A stretch of DNA of 5,186 bases from Actinomycetales bacterium (GTDB lineage Bacteria; Actinomycetota; Actinomycetes; Actinomycetales; Microbacteriaceae): assembly GCA_015655255.1 (NCBI GenBank), contig JAATFJ010000391.1, positions 1 to 5,186 of the forward strand, given 5' to 3'. Numbering within the stretch: the stretch's first letter is position 1; every line of letters starts with the position of its first letter. Below are positions 1 to 3,337 of this stretch, piece by piece. A program made the translations under genes and the position numbers. The notes beneath the pieces were generated by a model that saw nothing but the letters and a program-made list of their open reading frames with translations, ran no database searches and was not told the DNA's origin.

Positions 1-231
1 GCGCTCGACCCCTCCGTCCGGGAGCGGATCCTCGTTCTCCTGCAGCGACTGCAGGAGAGCCGCGGACTGACGATGCTCTTCGTCTCCCACGACATCGACG
101 TCATCGCGGCCGTAGCCGACGATGTCCTCGTCCTGCAGGAGGGGCGCATCGTCGAACAGGGCGCGCTCGCGCAGGTCTTCGCGGCACCGCAGCATCCGTT
201 CACGAAGGAGTTGCTCGCCGCCGCGCGCTGA
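1..231 (+). CDS. ABC transporter ATP-binding protein, oligopeptide/dipeptide (Opp/Dpp) type, C-terminal end
   Basis: Only the last 76 residues are in the window; the reading frame is open at the left edge. The fragment starts at the D-loop (Ala-Leu-Asp, residues 1-3), which directly follows Walker B in ABC ATPases. It continues to the switch-histidine motif VSHDIDV (His30) and then the usual LQEGRIVEQG strand. The ending HPFTKELLAAAR (residues 65-76) matches the HPYTxxLL tail typical of DppD/DppF and OppD/OppF ATPases. This family hydrolyses ATP on the cytoplasmic face to drive peptide or nickel import. The permease and binding-protein genes would lie to the left, outside the window, so the substrate cannot be read. 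The gene is convergent with the next one, with only 23 bp between the stop codons. A 6-bp GC hairpin (223-239) spans its stop codon but has no T-tract. The fold and family are secure; the exact subfamily is less so. Confidence 0.9.
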   Translation, partial: ALDPSVRERILVLLQRLQESRGLTMLFVSHDIDVIAAVADDVLVLQEGRIVEQGALAQVFAAPQHPFTKELLAAAR

Positions 232-254
232 GCGTGCGCAACCTTGCCCGGCTG

Positions 255-908
255 TCAGTCCTTCACCTGGATGCCCGCCGAGGTGGCGAAGGCGGGTGCG
301 AGAAGCTCCACCTGCCGCGGGCTCAGCGTCGTGCCGCGCAGGCTGTTCGTGTCCAGCACCGTCATGAGGTCGAGGCCGCGCAGATCAACATCGCTCGCAC
401 GAAGCCCGCGCGGATCGAGTTCCTCGCTTCGGCAGTCCTCGAAGCAGACCCGGCTGAGCACGGCCTGCGGCACGTCCAGCGCGCGGATCGTGCAGCCGTG
501 CACGAGGACATCGGTGGCCTGTGCCCCGCCGAGCGTGAGGTAGTCGATGCGCAGATCGCGCAGTTCCAGCTCGCCGATGCGGGTGGCGCTGAGATCAAGC
601 GTGCCGATCCGCCCGCCGGTGATCTGCACGCGGCGCAGCCCCGCATTGCGGAGGGTGAGCGAGGCGACGCGGACGTCCGAGAGGGCCACATCGAGGAGCG
701 TCGCCCCGGCGAGGTCGACGGTGTGCGCATCGAGTGCGAGCACGCATTGCTCCCAAGAGGAGTGCGCGAGGTCGGCATCGCCCGTGACCGTGACGCGCGC
801 GGCGAGGAGGTCGTCCCCGCGCCGGGGCAGGGGACGGGGATCGAGCACCGGGGGAAGATCGGGAGCGGAGACACGGGGAGCGGCGGGGGATTCGGTGCGA
901 CGAGCCAT
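255..908 (-). CDS. Pentapeptide-repeat protein
   Basis: This 217-residue protein has a polar, proline-rich N-terminus (residues 1-35) followed by about 150 residues with a five-residue rhythm and small or hydrophobic residues at the central position. Examples are [24 protein letters not shown] and VDLRGLDL, between about residues 45 and 185. This pattern is that of the right-handed quadrilateral beta-helix of pentapeptide-repeat proteins. The short tail (188-217, [14 protein letters not shown]) is probably a helical cap. No signal peptide or membrane segment is visible, so a cytoplasmic protein is expected. Some members of the family (MfpA, Qnr) mimic DNA and protect gyrase, but most have no known role, and nothing here points to gyrase. 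I chose the ATG at 908 because AGGG lies 8 nt upstream of it. An ATG at 1007 would run the gene through the divergent promoter and the RHH gene. The gene is divergent from the RHH-VOC operon across 67 bp. Confidence 0.82.
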   Translation of the reverse strand: MARRTESPAAPRVSAPDLPPVLDPRPLPRRGDDLLAARVTVTGDADLAHSSWEQCVLALDAHTVDLAGATLLDVALSDVRVASLTLRNAGLRRVQITGGRIGTLDLSATRIGELELRDLRIDYLTLGGAQATDVLVHGCTIRALDVPQAVLSRVCFEDCRSEELDPRGLRASDVDLRGLDLMTVLDTNSLRGTTLSPRQVELLAPAFATSAGIQVKD

Positions 909-932
909 GATGTCGACCCTAGACGGAGGCGC

Positions 933-946
933 GGACATCCTTGTCC
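933..946. promoter_or_regulatory. Candidate operator palindrome in the divergent intergenic region
   Basis: GGACA (933-937) and TGTCC (942-946) form a perfect 5-bp inverted repeat with a 4-bp spacer. The right half is inside the -35 hexamer of the RHH promoter. A related direct repeat, GCGGACAT (931-938) and GCGGACGT (954-961), lies 23 bp apart across the promoter spacer. RHH proteins usually bind short half-sites of this size and often repress their own operon, so autoregulation is a reasonable inference. Five-bp dyads also occur by chance, so this is tentative. Confidence 0.35.
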
Positions 947-969
947 CCGAGAGGCGGACGTCGTATATT
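941..969 (+). promoter_or_regulatory. Sigma70-type promoter of the RHH-VOC operon, probably leaderless
   Basis: TTGTCC at 941-946 (4 of 6 matches to TTGACA) and TATATT at 964-969 (5 of 6 matches to TATAAT) are separated by exactly 17 bp. A start point 6-7 nt after the -10 box falls at 975-976, and base 976 is the A of the RHH start codon. There is no Shine-Dalgarno-like sequence in the bases before that ATG, which fits a leaderless transcript. Leaderless mRNAs are common in actinobacteria. Confidence 0.65.
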
Positions 970-975
970 GCTAGC

Positions 976-1125
976 ATGCAAGCCTCCGAGTCTAAAGCGC
1001 AGTTCAACGTCTACCTGCCCCCGGAACTCGTGCGCGCGGTGAAGCATCGCGCGATTGACGAGGGGATGAGTCTCTCCGCGCTCGTGGAGAAGGCGCTCAG
1101 TACGTATCTGGGCGGGGAATCATGA
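976..1125 (+). CDS. Small ribbon-helix-helix (CopG/Arc-type) DNA-binding protein
   Basis: The protein has 49 residues. A short polar N-terminus leads into the beta-strand QFNVYLPP (9-16), helix [15 protein letters not shown] (17-30), the turn MSLS (31-34) and helix [12 protein letters not shown] (35-45). This is the strand-helix-helix layout of CopG-family regulators, which dimerise and place the paired strands in the DNA major groove. The length is typical of a minimal RHH domain with nothing attached. The ATG at 976 is fixed by the strand it must include and by the promoter just upstream. Its stop codon overlaps the VOC start as ATGA (1122-1125), so the two are probably translationally coupled and act together. 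The likely role is a transcriptional regulator of its own operon or an antitoxin-like partner. The sequence does not decide between these, and the target DNA is inferred only from the palindrome at 933-946. Confidence 0.85.
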   Translation: MQASESKAQFNVYLPPELVRAVKHRAIDEGMSLSALVEKALSTYLGGES

Positions 1126-1811
1126 CCGTCGTCCAGCAGATCGTCTTCACAGGGCATCCGGAGCGTTGGCTGACGCTCGCCGAGGCGCTCGGGTTCGTGG
1201 CTCCCTATCCGCCGACGTCGGAATGGGGCGAGTTCCGTGCCGATGGCAGCCTCGCCGTGCGCCGCGCAACCGGGGGCCAGCCCGCGGGGTCCGTGGCACT
1301 GCAAGTGCTCGTCGAAGACTTGGGCGCCGCGCAGTCGGCGCTGAGCGGCTTCGTCGTGAAGCGGGAGTCGATAGAGGGCATCGGAGACGTCCTGACCGTG
1401 GATATCGGGCTGCGATTCTCCGTCTCCGAGGGTGACCTCGGCGCGCCGACCGGTGAGATCTCGGTCGCTCCGGTCCTGTTCCAGGACGATTTCACCGCGC
1501 CTCGTCGCGCGCTTACCGCGCTCGGGCTGCGCCCGGACCTCGCCTCGGACGGCGGAGGCTGGCTCGCGCTGCTCGCCGATGGCGGATCCGTCGGGGTGCA
1601 CGGCGGCACGCCCGCCCGCGTCGGCCTTTCCTTCGAGGCGCTCGGTGACCTCGATGCGCTCGCCGAGCGTCTGCGCGGAGCGGGTTTCGACGCGGCGATC
1701 GTGGATGAGGCCTACGCCCGCACCATCCGCATCCCCGATCCCGACGGCGGCGAGGAGATCTGGATCAACGGCGCTCAGGACGACCTGTACGGCTACCATC
1801 GCGAGGCCTGA
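1122..1811 (+). CDS. Two-module VOC (glyoxalase/bleomycin-resistance fold) family protein
   Basis: The protein has 229 residues. Two modules of about 110 residues can be made out, each starting with a short strand and a helix in the VOC manner: 1-108 ([12 protein letters not shown], helix TLAEALGF) and 111-229 ([12 protein letters not shown], helix [11 protein letters not shown]). The clearest family mark is near the C-terminus, [17 protein letters not shown] (203-218), equivalent to the DPDGNxIEL strand of glyoxalase-fold enzymes. Glu211 and Glu212 are candidate metal ligands. The usual first-strand histidine is not seen in module 1, so a metal site, if present, would lie in one half or between the halves. 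Known VOC proteins include isomerases, extradiol dioxygenases and drug-binding proteins; no substrate can be read here. The protein looks cytoplasmic. It follows the RHH gene with a 4-bp overlap. The preceding GGCGGGG is only a weak ribosome-binding site, which favours coupled translation. Confidence 0.75.
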   Translation: MTVVQQIVFTGHPERWLTLAEALGFVAPYPPTSEWGEFRADGSLAVRRATGGQPAGSVALQVLVEDLGAAQSALSGFVVKRESIEGIGDVLTVDIGLRFSVSEGDLGAPTGEISVAPVLFQDDFTAPRRALTALGLRPDLASDGGGWLALLADGGSVGVHGGTPARVGLSFEALGDLDALAERLRGAGFDAAIVDEAYARTIRIPDPDGGEEIWINGAQDDLYGYHREA

Positions 1812-2082
1812 GCACGGCCGCAGGCACCGCGCGCTCTGCCGCTGTCCGCTCCCTCTCCACAGCCGTGTCCCGCCGCTCGTGGCGTGTACTCCTCCGCAGG
1901 ACTTGTACGTTTCCGAAGGTCGAAATCCGGCAGAACGTCCTTCTGAGGTGCACAATTCCTGCGAAAGCGCACGGCGGGGCGGACACCCGACTCTTCCTGC
2001 ACATTCCGCGAGACGGGAGTTTTCGTCAACAGGAGCTTGTTTTTGCCGCGGTGGTCTGGACCGTTCCCGCACACTCTTCTTC
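1812..2082. other. Intergenic region holding repeat copy A, with no convincing gene
   Basis: This 271-bp stretch between the VOC stop and the nuclease start has no reading frame with credible protein features. It contains repeat copy A (1881-1980), described separately. The rest is unassigned. Around 2028-2045 there is AACA-GGAGCT-TGTT followed by TTTTG, a 4-bp stem with a short T-run that is too weak to call a terminator. Upstream of the start at 2083 no Shine-Dalgarno sequence is visible. CACACT at 2070-2075 is placed where a -10 element for a leaderless start would be, but it is a poor match. Confidence 0.6.
1881..1980 (+). repeat. Direct repeat copy A (100 bp), upstream of the nuclease gene
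   Basis: This block aligns without gaps to 2941-3040 (offset exactly 1060 bp) at 85 of 100 positions. The core 1891-1940 differs from 2951-3000 only at base 1908 (C here, T there). Similarity drops to background on both sides. Inverted-repeat arms inside the block are AGGACTTGT (1898-1906) and ACAATTCCT (1952-1960), which pair with one mismatch. GTGCAC (1948-1953) and GCGCAC (1967-1972) are 19 bp apart, as in copy B, but the further boxes of copy B are missing here. The block is non-coding by every sign, although its core is open in several frames. It looks like a dispersed, partly palindromic element; its copy number in the genome is unknown. Confidence 0.9.
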
Positions 2083-2922
2083 ATGGAACGTACGAGCCAC
2101 CTTGCCGAGTACGTCCACAGCCGTGGCGGGATGATCCGCACGGAGCCGCTGAGGGAACGGAGATTCGGGCGGAGGGCCATCGAGGAGGCGATCCGCGCGG
2201 GAGTCCTTGTGCGGCCGCGGCGGGGGTGGGTGGCGGTGCCGACGGCGGAGCCGATCCTGCTCTCCGCGGCGCGCGATGGCGTCGTGCTGACCTGCGTCAC
2301 GCAGGCGCGAAGAATGGGCTTATGGGTGCACGGAGACGACGGGCTGTTCCACGTCGCCTGCGCTCCTCATGTGCGGAAGCCTCCTTCTGCCGCACTCCAC
2401 GTGCACTGGGCACGACCTCTGGTGCCGCGCCCACCGGATACGCTCATCGATCCCATCGAGAATGTGCTCTCCCTCATCGCCGAGTGTGAGCCCCCTGAGC
2501 AGGCTCTCGCGACATGGGATTCCGCGCTCAACAAGGGACTTGTCACCATCGAATCGCTGTCGCGGCTCCCTCTGCGACCCGCGGCGCGACGGATCCTCGC
2601 CGACGCCACGCCGTATTCCGATGCGGGGACCGAGACCTATCTTCGGCAGCGGCTGCGTTGGCTGCACGTGCCCCTACGCATCCAGATCTGGATCGCGGGG
2701 CACCGCGTGGACGCGCTCCTCGGGAAGCGACTCATCCTGCAGATCGACGGCGGTCACCACGTGGGGGCGCAGCGCACGGAGGACAATCGCCATGACGCAC
2801 AGCTTCTGCTCATGGGGTACCACGTCATCCGCATCTCCTATGTCCAGATGATGCATGACTGGCCCGCAGTGCAGGAGCTGATCATGAGTGCGGTTGCTCA
2901 GGGGCTTCATGACGTGGCCTGA
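2083..2922 (+). CDS. AbiEi-like winged-helix / DUF559 (Vsr-like PD-(D/E)XK) nuclease-domain protein
   Basis: The protein has 279 residues. Residues 1-55 (LAEYVHSRGGMIRT, then FGRRAIEEAIRAGVLVRPRRGWVAVP) resemble the winged-helix N-terminus of AbiEi-type antitoxins. The middle (60-180) is a less conserved linker domain. Residues 182-275 match the DUF559/Vsr-like nuclease fold: Glu184 in GTETYLRQ, Asp210 in HRVDALLG, LILQIDGGHH (217-226), Arg236 with Asp238, and GYHVIRISY (245-253). Gln220 stands where many relatives have Glu, so catalytic activity is uncertain. Proteins of this build are common single genes in actinobacteria and are often annotated as type IV antitoxin-like, but no AbiEii toxin gene is adjacent here. 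The ATG at 2083 is chosen because the earlier open frame runs through the VOC gene and repeat A. The gene lies between two 100-bp direct repeats. Its codons include TTA (Leu80) and AGA (Arg77), unusual for a GC-rich genome, which hints at transfer. Its biological role is unknown. Confidence 0.75.
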   Translation: MERTSHLAEYVHSRGGMIRTEPLRERRFGRRAIEEAIRAGVLVRPRRGWVAVPTAEPILLSAARDGVVLTCVTQARRMGLWVHGDDGLFHVACAPHVRKPPSAALHVHWARPLVPRPPDTLIDPIENVLSLIAECEPPEQALATWDSALNKGLVTIESLSRLPLRPAARRILADATPYSDAGTETYLRQRLRWLHVPLRIQIWIAGHRVDALLGKRLILQIDGGHHVGAQRTEDNRHDAQLLLMGYHVIRISYVQMMHDWPAVQELIMSAVAQGLHDVA

Positions 2923-2940
2923 ACGCGAAATCTCGCTGTG

Positions 2941-3040
2941 GGCATGTGCACCTCCGCAGGACTTGTATGTTTCCGAAGGTCGAAATCCGGCAGAACGTCC
3001 GTCCGGGGTGCACAAGTCCTTCCGGAGCGCACGGCGGCCT
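2941..3040 (+). repeat. Direct repeat copy B (100 bp), downstream of the nuclease gene
   Basis: This is the partner of 1881-1980, in the same orientation, starting 18 bp after the nuclease stop codon. Its inverted-repeat arms are better kept: AGGACTTGT (2958-2966) pairs perfectly with ACAAGTCCT (3012-3020). The outer GTGC (2946-2949) and GCAC (3029-3032) extend the arms to 21 nt with 16 matches. The region between the arms (2967-3011) would form a large loop. The last part of the block is the first two units of the 19-bp array (3003-3078). It ends about 90 bp before the ileS -10 element. Confidence 0.9.
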
Positions 3041-3078
3041 CCGGGGCGCGCATCTCTTTCCGGGGTGCACGGCTGCGG
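3003..3078 (+). repeat. Phased array of four 19-bp units with GYGCRC boxes
   Basis: Four consecutive units of exactly 19 bp start at 3003, 3022, 3041 and 3060. Each begins CCGGRGYGCRC followed by 8 variable bases. The six-base boxes are GTGCAC (3008), GCGCAC (3027), GCGCGC (3046) and GTGCAC (3065), all spaced by 19, close to two helical turns. GTGCAC and GCGCGC are self-complementary. The first two units belong to repeat copy B and have counterparts in copy A; the last two are found only here. The array ends about 52 bp upstream of the ileS -10 element. It could be a set of phased protein-binding sites or a decayed tandem expansion of the dispersed repeat. Confidence 0.75.
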
Positions 3079-3129
3079 GAGAACCACTATGCGACCGCGG
3101 CAACGGCAGAAAACCGTGGCAGGGATGCG

Positions 3130-3135
3130 TACAAT
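3130..3135 (+). promoter_or_regulatory. -10 element of the ileS promoter
   Basis: TACAAT matches TATAAT at 5 of 6 positions and lies just upstream of the T-box leader. Transcription would start at about 3141-3143, leaving some 11-13 nt before Stem I. No good -35 hexamer is found 16-18 bp upstream, where the sequence is A-rich (around 3106-3113), so the promoter may depend on an activator or simply be weak in its -35. Confidence 0.6.
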
Positions 3136-3153
3136 AGACGCACACGCATCGAT

Positions 3154-3167
3154 CCGGCCATCACCGG
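3154..3167 (+). promoter_or_regulatory. T-box Stem I hairpin with Ile specifier AUC
   Basis: The stem is CCGG paired with CCGG and the loop is CCATCA. The specifier triplet ATC is at 3160-3162 in the terminal loop. That placement is the mark of the ultrashort Stem I class, unlike firmicute T-boxes, where the specifier sits in an internal loop of a long Stem I. Confidence 0.85.
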
Positions 3168-3264
3168 GGAGCACTCGGAAGAACAACCTTCGGGTCCAGT
3201 AGAACCGAGCGGGGCAGGCCCGTCATCGCCGCAGGGAGAGTGGTCGCCGCGCAAGCTGTGGCAC

Positions 3265-3301
3265 GCGGGGTGGTACCGCGGTCCGCAAGGATCGTCCTCG
3301 C
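3265..3301 (+). promoter_or_regulatory. T-box antisequestrator (tRNA acceptor-end sensor)
   Basis: Helix A1 pairs GCGGGG (3265-3270) with CCTCGC (3296-3301). The seven-base bulge TGGTACC (3271-3277) follows; its TGGT can pair with the ACCA end of uncharged tRNA-Ile. Helix A2 pairs GCGGTCC (3278-3284) with GGATCGT (3289-3295), closed by a GCAA tetraloop of the GNRA type. The fold is unusually complete and regular, with only G-T wobbles as imperfections. It leaves the translation start free. Confidence 0.88.
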
Positions 3302-3331
3302 AGAAGAGCACACCACCACGACGCTTGCGAG
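3297..3331 (+). promoter_or_regulatory. Sequestrator hairpin masking the ileS ribosome-binding region
   Basis: CTCGCA (3297-3302) is complementary to TGCGAG (3326-3331), and a G-T pair (3303, 3325) can extend the stem. The right strand contains the only purine-rich stretch before the start codon. The left strand is also the 3' strand of antisequestrator helix A1, so the two folds exclude each other. With charged tRNA-Ile this hairpin would form and limit translation. The pairing is seen in the sequence; the switching is inferred from known T-box behaviour. Confidence 0.7.
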
Positions 3332-3337
3332 ATGCGC

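Larger units (their letters stand above)
3141..3337 (+). promoter_or_regulatory. T-box riboswitch leader for tRNA-Ile, translational type with ultrashort Stem I
   Basis: The leader senses charging of tRNA-Ile and controls ileS. Stem I is short, CCGG (3154-3157) with CCGG (3164-3167), and its loop CCATCA presents the specifier ATC (3160-3162), the Ile codon read by anticodon GAU. Stem II is CTCGG (3174-3178) with CCGAG (3205-3209). It encloses GAA and AGTA segments that suit an S-turn, and a hairpin ACC-TTCG-GGT (3186-3195). A possible IIA/B pseudoknot uses CGG (3210-3212) with CCG (3229-3231), and CCC (3219-3221) with GGG (3234-3236). GCCGC (3246-3250) with GTGGC (3258-3262) may be Stem III. 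The T-box sequence TGGTACCGCGG starts at 3271. No terminator hairpin with a T-run follows, while the start region can be masked by pairing, so control is at translation, as known for actinobacterial ileS leaders. The leader directly precedes IleRS, which confirms its identity. Confidence 0.93.

Noticed and set aside
223..239. GC hairpin as a terminator between the converging ABC and pentapeptide genes
   Set aside because: A 6-bp stem with a G-T pair spans the ABC stop codon, but no T-run follows on either strand, so termination cannot be supported.
234..974. Plus-strand open frame opposite the pentapeptide-repeat gene
   Set aside because: It is the shadow of the minus-strand gene. The pentapeptide periodicity on the minus strand is decisive.
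909..1007. Longer start (ATG at 1007) for the pentapeptide-repeat gene
   Set aside because: It would cover the RHH promoter and start codon and adds 33 residues with no pentapeptide pattern. The ATG at 908 has AGGG at good spacing.
2031..2045. AGGAG followed by TTG codons as a start for a small gene before the nuclease
   Set aside because: The TTG codons are out of frame with the nuclease, and the resulting product overlaps it in a frame without features.
1432..2082. Upstream extension of the nuclease reading frame to 1432
   Set aside because: The extension crosses the VOC gene in another frame and then repeat copy A. The winged-helix domain starts just after the ATG at 2083, so the extension is not needed.
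1011..2300. A 429-residue open frame on the minus strand across RHH, VOC, repeat A and the nuclease start
   Set aside because: It runs antisense through three unrelated features and has no recognisable protein features.
1881..3040. Classical insertion sequence
   Set aside because: The flanking repeats are direct, not terminal inverted, no transposase motif is seen in the gene between them, and no short target-site duplication is evident.
1881..3078. CRISPR array
   Set aside because: There are only two 100-bp copies separated by a gene, and the 19-bp units are contiguous without spacers. No Cas gene is present.
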